Source: JAUVRX01 sp049664225 (lineage in GTDB: Bacteria; Acidobacteriota; Thermoanaerobaculia; Multivoradales; JAHEKO01). Taken from it: a stretch of 64,000 nt of DNA. Positions 51,516 through 61,017 of this stretch are shown here, one piece after another; positions within the stretch are counted from its first letter, which is position 1, and the number at the start of each line of letters is the position of its first letter. The notes under the pieces are model-generated. The model worked only from the letters and a program-made list of their open reading frames with translations, was not told the DNA's origin and ran no database searches. The stretch covers positions 1-64,000 of the forward strand of contig JBATEX010000073.1 of NCBI GenBank assembly GCA_049664225.1. Direction: 5' to 3'. A program made the position numbers and the translations under genes.

Positions 51516-53263
51516 CCCAGTGATCTGAGGTCCTCTTCGAGCTCTTTGCTGAGAGTCACCTCTTCGACCCCTGCGCTCTCCTGGAGGAGAGCCACCTTGT
51601 CGTCGATCAGCGCCGACAGGACCGCTGCCGTGACTGGCCTCTGACTCGCCCGATTGTGGATCTCGGTCGGATCCTGCCGCCAATCGAACAAAGAGAGCTC
51701 CCACCCCTCAGACGTCTGCTTGCGAATCAGCTTCCACTGCCCGCTCACCACACTGTGGTTCAGCGGACCGCGGCCCAGGCGTAGGTGAGAGTAGATTCCC
51801 GACGGCTCCGACTCGGCAGCCGAGGAGGTACCCCTGGCGATAGCAGCCAGATCACGACCCTCCAAGACGTCCGGGACATCCAACCCCACGCCCGCGAGGA
51901 TCGTCGGCAACAGATCGATATGTTGGACAGCCTCCTCGACCCTGAGCCCTTCCCTCTGATCAGGGAACTTGACGATGAGGGGGAAGTTCAGAGTCTCTAC
52001 ATGCAGGTTGGCACCATGGCGCCACCGGCCGTGCTCCTTGAACTCTTCGCCATGGTCGGAGGCGAAGATGATCAGGGTGTCGTCGTAGAGACCCAGTTTC
52101 TCGAGGAAGTCCAACAACGTGCCGAAACTGTCGTCGTTGAAGGCGATCTCCGCATCGTAGAGGTCGGACAGGTAGGGCAGCGCTTCCATCGGCCAGCGCC
52201 AACGGGGTTGCCAGTGGGGCATCTGGTCGGCCGTCGAAGCAAACTCGGTCCTGAATGGCTCAGGTGGTGCGTACGGGGCATGGGGATCCATGGTGTGAAG
52301 GTAGAGCAGAAACGGGTCCTTGTCGTCTCTACCCTCGAACCAGTCGAAGACCATGGCGTTGACCTGGTCCGAGGGTCGCTTGAGCTTCCGGGTGAATTCG
52401 TCGAACCCCTGCGTAAACCCGAAGGTCTTGACCACGTTCGGGTTGGTGACGAAGGCCGCCGTGCGATATCCCTCGGCCTGCAGCATCTCGGCGAGGGTCA
52501 CGATCTCGTCCGAGAGCTTGTGCTTCCAGCCGATTGCGCCATGCTCCGGCGGCCAGAGTCCTGTAAAGATCGACGCTACGGACGCCTTGGTCCACGAGGA
52601 CTGACCAATGGCGTTGGTAAACAGACTGGAGTGGTCGGCAAATCGATCGATATTCGGCGTCGTCGGTCTCGGATATCCGAAGCAGCCCAGGCGATCGGAC
52701 CGGAGAGTGTCGACGAGGTAGATCAGGACGTTGGGGCGACTAGGCGATGGGCTCGCCACAGACATCGGGGGCAGATCTCGGACTGCGGTGGGTGCCCACA
52801 AAGCAGGTTTCTTCAGCACGACGCCACTGTCGGACTCGCCGTCGTTTGCCACCGATCTCAGGCTCAGACGAATCGCAGTCCGAGACTTCAGTCGCAGGGG
52901 AACGGCAAGGCCTTCCTTCGACTTCCCGATCGACGCCAATTCTCGTTTGCCATCGTTGTCGGTTTCCAGGTAGATCTCCAGCCGAGCCCCTGCTCCCCGC
53001 AGAATGACCCCATCAGCTCGGAGTGTGCTCTCGGGACCGGCGAACAGGAGGTAGTCCGCCTCGGCACCAGCCGGCAGCAACAGCAGATCCTCTTCATGCT
53101 TCGCCATGGGAACGATCGCGGGGGTTTCGCCTTCGAGGCTTGCCGAGCCCAGCTTGGTCACCAGGTCGTAGTACGCGTCTCCCTCCACTGGCCCTTCTCC
53201 AGAACCACAAGCGGCGACAAGCAATGCAAGGCCGAGCAGAGCGATCTGAGCCGGGCGGCGCAT
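51503..53263 (-). CDS. Sulfatase-like lipoprotein with extra N-terminal domain
   Basis: A 586-residue paralogue of the enzymes at 16-20 kb. Lipobox VAACGSG (Cys about 19) is followed by about 160 residues of beta-rich unknown domain. The superfamily domain has YLVDTLRSDRLGCFGY and SDHGEEFKEHGRWRHG. The nucleophile stretch is SSWTKASVASIFTGLWP, again Thr in place of Cys/Ser and without Arg. It ends LEEDLRSLGYLE. It is convergent with the methyltransferase gene, overlapping by 13 bases. The substrate is unknown, and sulfatase activity is unlikely. Confidence 0.82.
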   Translation of the reverse strand: MRRPAQIALLGLALLVAACGSGEGPVEGDAYYDLVTKLGSASLEGETPAIVPMAKHEEDLLLLPAGAEADYLLFAGPESTLRADGVILRGAGARLEIYLETDNDGKRELASIGKSKEGLAVPLRLKSRTAIRLSLRSVANDGESDSGVVLKKPALWAPTAVRDLPPMSVASPSPSRPNVLIYLVDTLRSDRLGCFGYPRPTTPNIDRFADHSSLFTNAIGQSSWTKASVASIFTGLWPPEHGAIGWKHKLSDEIVTLAEMLQAEGYRTAAFVTNPNVVKTFGFTQGFDEFTRKLKRPSDQVNAMVFDWFEGRDDKDPFLLYLHTMDPHAPYAPPEPFRTEFASTADQMPHWQPRWRWPMEALPYLSDLYDAEIAFNDDSFGTLLDFLEKLGLYDDTLIIFASDHGEEFKEHGRWRHGANLHVETLNFPLIVKFPDQREGLRVEEAVQHIDLLPTILAGVGLDVPDVLEGRDLAAIARGTSSAAESEPSGIYSHLRLGRGPLNHSVVSGQWKLIRKQTSEGWELSLFDWRQDPTEIHNRASQRPVTAAVLSALIDDKVALLQESAGVEEVTLSKELEEDLRSLGYLE

Positions 53264-53377
53264 GACGCTGGATTGTACTGGACGATAGGCTCGGCAACGG
53301 CTTCGACGATCGACCCCGCTCGTTCAAGGATCGGGTATATTCGCGCTCGACGCGGACCGAAGAAGGAGACCTTCGAC

Positions 53378-54928
53378 ATGGCGAGTAGTGATCGACTCGA
53401 TCAGCTGAGAAACCGTTCTGCCCCTTTGGACATGAGTCCCGAGGAGTTCCGCCAAGTGGGCCATCAGGTCGTGGACCGGATCGCCGAGCTACTGGAATCG
53501 CTTCCCGGACGACCCGTCACTCCAGCGGACACGCCAGGCACGATTCGTCAGGCGCTGAGAGCATCCAGGGGGCTTCCTGAGCACGGCGTCGAGGCTGGGC
53601 CCCTGCTCGAGGAAACAACGAGACTGCTCTTCGATCACTCCCTCTTCAACGGCCACCCCCGGTTCCTCGGCTACATCACTTCCGCACCTGCCCCTATAGG
53701 CATGCTGGGAGACCTGATCGCTGCTGCGGTCAATCCCAATGTCGGGGCCTGGCCCATCGCCCCAATGGCAACGGAGATCGAAGCTCAAACAGTCCGCTGG
53801 ATAGCCGAGCTCATCGGCTACCCAGTGGACGCTGGCGGTCTCCTCGTGAGTGGCGGCAACCTGGCGAACATTGTCTGCTTTCTCGCCGCTCGCTCGTCAA
53901 AGGCTTCGTGGGACTTGCAGGCCCAAGGCCTCGCCGCCAATCCGGCAGGCCCACTCCGCGTCTACGCGTCGACCGAGGTTCATACCTGGATCAACAAGGC
54001 CATGGATATCTCGGGGCTCGGGACCGAATCACTGCGTTGGATTCAGGTCGACGATGAGTCACGCATGGATCTGGCGTCTCTGAAGATTCAGATCGATAAG
54101 GACATCTCGGCCGGGGACGCACCCTTCCTGGTCGTGGGCACGGCGAGTACCGTCAGCACCGGGGCTATCGACCCCCTGGCAGAGATCGCGGCCCTCTGCC
54201 GGGAGCGGGATCTTTGGTTTCACGTCGACGGTGCCTATGGCGCTCTTGCCGCGGCGGTTCCCGAGGCGGCCGAGCTGCTCGAGGGCATGTCGGAGGCCGA
54301 CTCCGTTGCGGTGGATCCACACAAGTGGCTCTACGCTCCGTTGGAAGCCGGCTGCGCTCTGGTTCGGGAGCCGGAGGCTCTGCGTGGCGCGTTCTCACAC
54401 GGTGCTCCCTACTATCACTTCGGAGAGGTGGCGACGAACTACTTCGAATACGGCCTGCAGAATTCGCGAGGATTTCGCGCCCTCAAGGTCTGGCTCGCCC
54501 TGCAGCAGGTAGGTCGCTCCGGCTATGTCCAGATGATCCGAGACGATATCCATCTGGCCAGGGCTCTCTACGACCTCCTGGCCGACTACCCAGAGATCGA
54601 GCCTCTGTCGCAGAACCTGAGCATCACGACGTTTCGCTACGTCCCGCAGGATTTGCTCGATCAATCCGAGGCCGAGCCGGTACGGACCTATCTCAACGAG
54701 TTGAATCGAGAGCTCCTGGCCCGAATCGAAAGCTCAGGTGAGATCTATCTCTCCAATGCCATCATCCACGAGCGGTTCGCGCTGCGCATCTGCGTGGTCA
54801 ACTTTCGCACATCCCTCACCGATATCGAGTCGTTTCCCGAGGTCGTGACGCGGCTGGGTCGCTCGACCGATGAGGAGCTTCGCCCAAAGGCAGAGTTGTC
54901 TCTTCCACCCAGGGCAGAAGAGGGCTGA
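53378..54928 (+). CDS. PLP-dependent group II decarboxylase
   Basis: A 516-residue aromatic-amino-acid/glutamate-type decarboxylase. The PLP lysine is in SVAVDPHKWLYAPLEAGC (about 311-328). Other blocks are RFLGYITSAP, VSGGNLANIV and WFHVDGAYGA. It removes the alpha carboxyl of an amino acid, probably aromatic, in the cytoplasm. The start follows GAAGGAGA and a -10-like TATATT (53336-53341). A much longer open frame upstream is antisense to the sulfatase-like gene and is not coding. The substrate is not determined. Confidence 0.92.
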   Translation: MASSDRLDQLRNRSAPLDMSPEEFRQVGHQVVDRIAELLESLPGRPVTPADTPGTIRQALRASRGLPEHGVEAGPLLEETTRLLFDHSLFNGHPRFLGYITSAPAPIGMLGDLIAAAVNPNVGAWPIAPMATEIEAQTVRWIAELIGYPVDAGGLLVSGGNLANIVCFLAARSSKASWDLQAQGLAANPAGPLRVYASTEVHTWINKAMDISGLGTESLRWIQVDDESRMDLASLKIQIDKDISAGDAPFLVVGTASTVSTGAIDPLAEIAALCRERDLWFHVDGAYGALAAAVPEAAELLEGMSEADSVAVDPHKWLYAPLEAGCALVREPEALRGAFSHGAPYYHFGEVATNYFEYGLQNSRGFRALKVWLALQQVGRSGYVQMIRDDIHLARALYDLLADYPEIEPLSQNLSITTFRYVPQDLLDQSEAEPVRTYLNELNRELLARIESSGEIYLSNAIIHERFALRICVVNFRTSLTDIESFPEVVTRLGRSTDEELRPKAELSLPPRAEEG

Positions 54929-54942
54929 CTCGTCTGGTCGCT

Positions 54943-56037
54943 ATGCGCTTCTCCGACCTGCCACCGCCTCGTGAGGTGCCGCCGAGCTCGACATCTCCGA
55001 CGACTCGAACTGGCGCTGCGCTGCCTGCAGGAGAGAAGGCTAGATCACCCTCGGCAATCGCCGGGCAGAACGGCAACAGGGGATCCTCAGATCAACCTCG
55101 AGACCTTGGTGAGGTGCATCATGAGAGCCTGGGGCCGCCAGCAGCCGCGAGCTTTCGACTGAGGCACCTCTTCAACCCGGCCAAGGGCTGGTTCCGCAGA
55201 ATCGAGCGCGGGACAAACAAGTTCCTGAGTCATCGTGTCTTCCCGCGAGTCCCGGGTATCAGATGGCCCTACAGTCGAGCCCTCGAGCGGGACCTTTCTA
55301 TTTCGGAAGCATCGATCAACCTGAAAGGGCTGGACGATAGCCTCGCCGGTCTGAAGTTGCTACTGGTCTCAGACTTCCACGCTGGTCCGTTCCTCGCTCC
55401 CGATGCCCTGCAGCGCACCTTCGGCAGGCTCATGACCCTGGAGCCCGACCTCATCCTCTTGGCGGGAGACTTCGCCACCGTTCGTCTGGAAGAGGTGGAA
55501 CCGACGTTATCGGCTTACCGCGGTCTTGCGGCCCCGTTGGGTGTGTACGGAGTGCTCGGGAACCACGACCACTACACCGGCCAACCCGAGGCTCTCATTC
55601 AGATGCTGGAGGCCACCGGTATCCGATTCCTGCAGAATCGTTCCGTGTTGCTCGAAAAAGGACCTGGTCGCCTCTTGCTGGCAGGAGTCGACGATCTGCT
55701 GTGCGGCGAACCGCGACTCGACGATGCCCTGGAAGGATGGCCTGACGGGACCCCGAGCCTATTGCTCTCGCACAACCCCGACGTCTTCCCAGAGACGGTG
55801 GACCGCGGCGTTTCCCTGGTCCTTGCCGGCCACACCCACGGTGGCCAGTGGCGACTTCCCGGTTTGCCCGTCCTGGTTCGGATGAGCCGGTACAGACTCG
55901 ACGAGGGTCACTACAGGGCCGGCAATTCCCAACTCGTAGTGAGTCGGGGCATCGGCGCCACAGGATTCCCGTTCCGAATCGGCTGTCCACCGGAGGCCGT
56001 CTTGCTGACCCTCCAACCGAGTCAGGCCCCTTCTTAG
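54943..56037 (+). CDS. Calcineurin-like metallophosphoesterase (YkuE-like)
   Basis: A phosphoesterase domain is clear from about residue 137: LLLVSDFHAGPF, LLAGDFAT, LGNHDHYTG and AGHTHGGQWRLPG are the metal-binding blocks, in YkuE/YaeI order. The true start is unsure: residues 1-57 from the ATG are Pro/Ser-rich and unlike the family, and a GTG at 55114 would give 307 residues. The gene begins 14 bases after the decarboxylase and may share its transcript. Substrates in this group include lipid or nucleotide phosphoesters. Confidence 0.82.
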   Translation: MRFSDLPPPREVPPSSTSPTTRTGAALPAGEKARSPSAIAGQNGNRGSSDQPRDLGEVHHESLGPPAAASFRLRHLFNPAKGWFRRIERGTNKFLSHRVFPRVPGIRWPYSRALERDLSISEASINLKGLDDSLAGLKLLLVSDFHAGPFLAPDALQRTFGRLMTLEPDLILLAGDFATVRLEEVEPTLSAYRGLAAPLGVYGVLGNHDHYTGQPEALIQMLEATGIRFLQNRSVLLEKGPGRLLLAGVDDLLCGEPRLDDALEGWPDGTPSLLLSHNPDVFPETVDRGVSLVLAGHTHGGQWRLPGLPVLVRMSRYRLDEGHYRAGNSQLVVSRGIGATGFPFRIGCPPEAVLLTLQPSQAPS

Positions 56038-56168
56038 CCGGAATCGTTCATGAGCCCCACGGCATCTAGCGGAGATCGCCCGCCAAGCGTCCTCCGCTGT
56101 GTCTTGCTCCGCTGCCAATCCACGACTCCCTCGGTACGATCGAGAGGATTCACTGGGGACTGTCGGTG

Positions 56169-57494
56169 ATGCGATCCAAGGGTCACGTGTCGTTGTTTTT
56201 AGCCGTTCTGGCGGCTTTATTGTCTCCGCTCTGCCTCGGTGCCACGACCTACTATCTAGCCCCGCCGCCAAAGGGGGACGATACCAATCCCGGGAGCCTG
56301 GAGAGTCCGTGGGCGACCCTGCAGCACGCAGCCGGCATGGTTCAGCCTGGAGACTCAGTATTCCTGCGGGCTGGTAGCTTTGCCGGCGCTCACTTTACGA
56401 CTTCCGGCACTGCCGCGCTCCCCATCGCCGTAAGAGCCTTCCCTGGCGAGACCGTCGAGATCGACAGCGACAACCCGAACACCCCCGACGGCATCAACCT
56501 CGAGGGTGCCAGCCACTTTCTTGTGGAAGGCCTGCATATCAACGGTCGGACGCGAGCCGGAATCCGCGCCGTTCTTTGCGAGAATGTCACCCTGCGCGGC
56601 AACCGCCTGGATAGCAATGGACGCTGGGGTATCTTCACCGGCTTCTGCGACGACCTGCTGATCGAGGCGAATCACACCTCCAACAGCGGCGACGAGCATG
56701 GCATCTACGTCAGCAACAGCGGCGACCGGCCGACGATCCGAGGCAATCGGATCTGGAGCAATCGCGCCAACGGCATCCATATGAATGGAGACGCCTCTCA
56801 GGGCGGAGACGGCGTCATCAGTGGGGCCGTGGTCGAGAACAACATCATCTTCGGCAACGGCGCAGGAGGGGGCTCCGGCATCAACATGGATGGGGTCCAG
56901 GACTCCATCATTCGCAACAATCTGCTGTACGGCAATCACGCCAGCGGGATTTCACTCTACCGAATCGATGGCGGCGCCCCCTCGACAGGCAACCTCGTCT
57001 ACAACAATACAGTCGTTGTCGCCGACGATGGCCGGTGGGCACTGAACATCAAGAACGCCTCCTCAGGAAACCGGGTGCGCAACAACGTCTTCTACAACTA
57101 CCACTCCTTCCGGGGCAGCATTGCCGTCACTGCGGACTCTCTTGCCGGCTTCAGCTCGGACCACAATGCTGTCATGGACCGGTTTACCGTGGACGACGGT
57201 AATACGGTTCTCAGCCTCGCGGAATGGAGGACTCAGACCGGCCACGATCAAAGCTCACTCCTGTCGACGCCGGTGACCCTGTTCACCGACCCGACCCGTG
57301 ATTTCCATCTTCGAGAAGGAAGTCCTGCCTTGGACAACGGCGAGACCCTGACCGAGGTCCTCACGGATCTCGAGGGTACGCCCCGACCTTTGGGTCCGGC
57401 TTTCGATATCGGTGCCTACGAGGGCCTTGATGTCATCTTCGTCGATGGCGTCGAGTCGGGCGACACCCATCGCTGGACGTCGGCCATTCCCTAG
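56169..57494 (+). CDS. Secreted right-handed beta-helix protein with FESGD-like tail
   Basis: A 441-residue protein with signal peptide (VSLFLAVLAALLSPLCLGA) and a parallel beta-helix built of repeats such as VLCENVTLRGNRLDSNGRWG, LIEANHTSNSGDEHGIYVSN and IIRNNLLYGNHASGISLY. It opens YYLAPPPKGDDTNPGSLESP, the usual start of this family's polysaccharide-binding or lyase-like helix. It ends IFVDGVESGDTHRWTSAIP, matching the shared tail although the F of FESGD is V. No catalytic residues are assigned. It converges on the next gene, with four bases of overlap. Confidence 0.85.
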   Translation: MRSKGHVSLFLAVLAALLSPLCLGATTYYLAPPPKGDDTNPGSLESPWATLQHAAGMVQPGDSVFLRAGSFAGAHFTTSGTAALPIAVRAFPGETVEIDSDNPNTPDGINLEGASHFLVEGLHINGRTRAGIRAVLCENVTLRGNRLDSNGRWGIFTGFCDDLLIEANHTSNSGDEHGIYVSNSGDRPTIRGNRIWSNRANGIHMNGDASQGGDGVISGAVVENNIIFGNGAGGGSGINMDGVQDSIIRNNLLYGNHASGISLYRIDGGAPSTGNLVYNNTVVVADDGRWALNIKNASSGNRVRNNVFYNYHSFRGSIAVTADSLAGFSSDHNAVMDRFTVDDGNTVLSLAEWRTQTGHDQSSLLSTPVTLFTDPTRDFHLREGSPALDNGETLTEVLTDLEGTPRPLGPAFDIGAYEGLDVIFVDGVESGDTHRWTSAIP

Positions 57495-59752
57495 CGCCGT
57501 CTGCCTCCGCCCCGCCGCGCACCGCCACCCCGAGGGGCGCTATTGGCGCGCTGGTTGCCTCGCTGCCTCGCACTGGCGTCGCGATTGAGATTGCTGCTGC
57601 CACCGTACTGTCCGGCGCTCGACTTTGGTTTCTTCTGCTTTGCTCCCCCGGTGCTCGTTGCCGGCTTGTTCTGCTGAGTACCCACTGCCCCGGTGGAAGG
57701 GGCGCTCCGATCTGTCGGCCGAGTGCCGGTCGAGGGTCTGGTCGCCGCCTCCCGGGAGCCTCCTGCTCCACTCATGTCGGCTGCCTTCCAGCTTCCGCCA
57801 TCCCGTTGCTGCCAACTACCGTCCTGCTGCTTCCGATAGACGTTGCCGCTCTTGTCGGTATAGACGTTGTTCGCCCTGTTCGACACATTCGGTGATCTGG
57901 CCTGCGCTGTACCCGCGCCAGGCCTGGTTCCCGAGGTGTGGGCGACCCTGTTGGCGTTGCCCTGACGCTGATACATGTTGCGCGCCGAATCCCGCTTGGC
58001 GCTTCTGTAGCCCGCCTGGTAGCCGGTGCGGGTACCCGCCCGATAACCATGGTGCCAACCTCTGTGGTAGCCGTGCCGATAGCCGCGATAGCCTGCCGGT
58101 CCCCACCAACTACGACGGTAGCCGCCGCCATAGCCGATGGAAAACGTAAAGGGCCCGGTCGAATAGCTCAGACCGAAGCTCCAGCCGTACCAGGGGTTGT
58201 AGCGCACGTTGAATCCCCAGGTCCGGTATCTCGGGTAGTAGTAGGAGCCCCACCACGGCCGGTAGTACCAGCCCGTGCCATAGACCGGCACACCATGGTA
58301 GATGTAGCTCGAGGTGTAGCCTGGGTAGTAGCCGACGTAGACGACCTCCGGCGTGGTGTCGTAGATGTAGACGTACTTGGTGTTGTAGACCGGGCTCGAG
58401 GGTGGAATGGAGCGGATCTCTTCAGGTACCTCGGTGGCCACCGCCCAGGGGCCCGCTGGATTACTGGCCACGTACCACACGCCCTCTTCGGCACAGTAGT
58501 ACCGGCTACCAGAACGAATCACCTGGGATTCCGTGTTGACAGCGTAGTAGAGGGTGGTCTCCTCCACCGGTTCGAACTGGGGCTCACCATCGTAGGAGAC
58601 TTGGATCGTGGCATCCCGCTTGATGGCCGCGGTCTGCGGAATTGCGGCGTCGAGGATCGCCTCATTCGACATCTCGGTGCCCGCCACCCAGACGAGCAGG
58701 TAGCCGTAGTCCGAGTCGGGGTCGATCCGGGCAAAACTCTCGGGAAGCTGGTCCGAACGCACCAACTCCCAGGGGCCCTCTTCGGTTCGAGCCATATACC
58801 AGCGGCCCGAAAGGAGCACGTAGATCTTCTGGCTGGCCACCTCACGCAGCAGATCGCTCTCCGAGTTGGTGACGACGAGCAGCTCACCACCCGCCAGCGG
58901 CTCATATTTCATCGGGCCATCGGAAACGATGAGCTCGGCCGGCTCCGTGCTCACGAGGATGGCTGGAGGCGTGCCCGGCCCTTCGGCGGCCTCCTCGGGA
59001 TCCACCTCCTCGTCTTCGGGTTCCAGTTGCCGGATCTGCTGCGGCACCTTCTCGGTCACCTGCCAGGGGCCCTCCACGGCGGCTGCCCTGTACCAGGTTT
59101 CAGCGCCCGCGTAGAGGTAGTAGGAAGCCTTGTCTTTCGGGTCCTGAAGGATCAGGAATGGACTGTTGACTACGGCCAGGACACCCGAGTCTCCCGCCTC
59201 TCGCAACTGGGGTGGGCCGTCGATGGTGACCAATACGGTCGGCTCCTGCCTGAACAGGATCCTCGGGGGAGCGTCGTCGAAATCCTCCGCCACCAGGCTC
59301 TGTTTCTCGGCGATGTCGAGCAGCGCAATCAGGCGGTCGAGAGACAGGTCGACGTCCCACGTGGGCATCTCTCGCGTCAACAGATCGATGAGCCCCTGTT
59401 CCTGCTCGGGTGTCGCGTCCGGAAAGCGCACTTTGGGTACCCGAATCTCTCCAAGCTCGACAACTCGAGTGTCGAGATCGGTCGCGATGCGAGTCTCCAT
59501 CCAGACCGCACCGAAGATCGGCTCGGATGCACCTGCCGCAGTCACTGAAACCGCAGCTCTGGAATGCAGAACGTCGCCTTCGAGACGGTCGACCTGCGGC
59601 TGGTACATCACCACGAGACCCTTCTCGGTCTCGATCTCTCGGGGCCACGGCTCGGGTTCATTCGCCCGAGCGGCGCCAGCTCCAAATAGCACCAGGACTA
59701 GGCAGATCCGGATGGCTCCGAACGAAGTGAACCTCGAAGGTCTCTTTCTCAT
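57491..59752 (-). CDS. Large exported protein with Gly/Tyr/Arg-rich C-terminal region
   Basis: A 753-residue secreted protein. A signal peptide (FGAIRICLVLVLFGAGAARA) is followed by repeated beta modules of about 70 residues that share YYLYAGAETWYRAAAVEGPW, RWYMARTEEGPWELV and VWYVASNPAGPWAVA, each ending in a Trp-rich WxxAxxxxGPW motif. The second part is Tyr/Gly rich (YYPGYTSSYIYHG, WWGSYYYPRYRTWG) and the end carries GYRHGYHRGW-type and RGG-like basic repeats. I know of no function. Similar proteins are annotated as carbohydrate-binding V/XII-like. The start has AAGGAAG upstream. Confidence 0.75.
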   Translation of the reverse strand: MRKRPSRFTSFGAIRICLVLVLFGAGAARANEPEPWPREIETEKGLVVMYQPQVDRLEGDVLHSRAAVSVTAAGASEPIFGAVWMETRIATDLDTRVVELGEIRVPKVRFPDATPEQEQGLIDLLTREMPTWDVDLSLDRLIALLDIAEKQSLVAEDFDDAPPRILFRQEPTVLVTIDGPPQLREAGDSGVLAVVNSPFLILQDPKDKASYYLYAGAETWYRAAAVEGPWQVTEKVPQQIRQLEPEDEEVDPEEAAEGPGTPPAILVSTEPAELIVSDGPMKYEPLAGGELLVVTNSESDLLREVASQKIYVLLSGRWYMARTEEGPWELVRSDQLPESFARIDPDSDYGYLLVWVAGTEMSNEAILDAAIPQTAAIKRDATIQVSYDGEPQFEPVEETTLYYAVNTESQVIRSGSRYYCAEEGVWYVASNPAGPWAVATEVPEEIRSIPPSSPVYNTKYVYIYDTTPEVVYVGYYPGYTSSYIYHGVPVYGTGWYYRPWWGSYYYPRYRTWGFNVRYNPWYGWSFGLSYSTGPFTFSIGYGGGYRRSWWGPAGYRGYRHGYHRGWHHGYRAGTRTGYQAGYRSAKRDSARNMYQRQGNANRVAHTSGTRPGAGTAQARSPNVSNRANNVYTDKSGNVYRKQQDGSWQQRDGGSWKAADMSGAGGSREAATRPSTGTRPTDRSAPSTGAVGTQQNKPATSTGGAKQKKPKSSAGQYGGSSNLNRDASARQRGNQRANSAPRGGGARRGGGRRR

Positions 59753-59932
59753 GACTTCTTCCTTGCAGGGTTGCTCGACTACGAGCAGGTAGTCCGGTAA
59801 GGAGATACAGCCGACAGGATACCGACTCGAGCCGTCAGTGTCCAAGAAGGGTCGAGCTGTTTTCGTGTATCCTTCGCCCTCCTCGACCGTAGCAAGCTCC
59901 CTCAAATCCTACCGCTCAACGAGGTCGGCTGA

Positions 59933-61003
59933 ATGGAAGTGGGAATCATCGGACTACCCAAGGTCGGCAAGACGACGCTGTTCAACATCCTGACGGCATC
60001 CCATCAAGCTACCGACCGCTACTCGACCTCGACGAAGACCAACGTGGGAGTCGCAACGGTTCCGGACCCCCGACTCAATCGGCTCCGGGAGCACTACCAG
60101 CCGAAGAAGTTCACTCCGGCCACGGTGACCTATCTGGACATTCCCGGACTGAAAAAGGGGGGCGGTTCGGAGAGCCTCGACTTGGCGAGACTCAGGGAAG
60201 TGGACGCTCTGGCTCATGTCGTCAGAGCCTTCGAGGAGCCGGAGATCCTGCACTCGGAAGGCTCTGTGGATCCGACTCGGGATGTCGAGATCATCGACCT
60301 GGAGCTCATCCTGGCCGATCACGAAATCGTCGAGCGCCGTATCGCCAGGCTGGACAAGGGGGCGAAGAGAGGCCTGTCCACAGATGAGAAGCGAGAGCAG
60401 TCGCTGCTGGCCGAGGTCATCCTTCCCGCCTTGGAAGACGAGCGTCCACTGCGCTCACTCGATCTCTCGGATGAAGACGAGCGACGCCTGCGGGGATTCC
60501 AGTTGCTCTCGGCCAAACCTCTTCTGCTGGTGATCAATGTCGACGAGGCTGTCCTGGTCGAAGGCCATGCTGAAGATGCCGCCATCGAGGCTCCTCCGGG
60601 TGCGCAGATCGTCATGGTGAGCGCTCCTATCGAGGAGGAGATCTCCGACCTCGACGCCGAACATCAGGTCCACTTCCTGGTGGATCTGGGGTTGAGGGAG
60701 CCCAGTCTCAACCGAGTCATCCGGGCGAGCTATGACTTGCTCGGGCTGATCTCGTTCTTCACCGTCGGTAAGGACGAGGTCAGGGCCTGGACGGTAAGGC
60801 TCGGCACAGCGGCTCGACAGGCGGGTGGGGCCATTCACAGCGACATCGAACGGGGATTCATACGGGCCGAGGTCGTGGCCTGGGAGGACCTGCTGGATCT
60901 CGGATCTCTCACCGCCTGCAAGGAGAAGGCCCTCCTGCGGCTCGAGGGCAAGGAGTACCTCGTCCAAGACGGCGAGGTCGTCCACTTCCGCTTCAACGTC
61001 TAG
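59933..61003 (+). CDS. ychF: YchF/OLA1-family GTP- or ATP-binding protein
   Basis: A 356-residue Obg-superfamily P-loop protein. G1 is GLPKVGKTTLFN, G3 DIPGLKKG, and G4 is INVDE in place of NKxD, which is why this family prefers ATP. A coiled-coil insertion (about 115-190) and the C-terminal TGS domain (SFFTVGKDEVRAWTV, GAIHSDIERGFIRAEVV) complete the family. It binds ribosomes and responds to stress. TATCCT at 59868-59873 is a candidate -10. Confidence 0.95.
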   Translation: MEVGIIGLPKVGKTTLFNILTASHQATDRYSTSTKTNVGVATVPDPRLNRLREHYQPKKFTPATVTYLDIPGLKKGGGSESLDLARLREVDALAHVVRAFEEPEILHSEGSVDPTRDVEIIDLELILADHEIVERRIARLDKGAKRGLSTDEKREQSLLAEVILPALEDERPLRSLDLSDEDERRLRGFQLLSAKPLLLVINVDEAVLVEGHAEDAAIEAPPGAQIVMVSAPIEEEISDLDAEHQVHFLVDLGLREPSLNRVIRASYDLLGLISFFTVGKDEVRAWTVRLGTAARQAGGAIHSDIERGFIRAEVVAWEDLLDLGSLTACKEKALLRLEGKEYLVQDGEVVHFRFNV

Positions 61004-61017
61004 TCCCACCCTCCCAC

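Noticed and set aside
51785..53377. Long open frame on the + strand running into the decarboxylase gene
   Set aside because: It is antisense to the sulfatase-like lipoprotein, which has a lipobox and conserved motifs. High GC leaves antisense frames open. The decarboxylase begins at its own ribosome site at 53378.
57938..59548. 536-residue open frame antisense to the GPW-module protein
   Set aside because: It has no family motif and uses Val/Gly/Arg-rich composition expected from antisense of a Tyr/Pro-rich gene. The opposite strand has a signal peptide and a good start.
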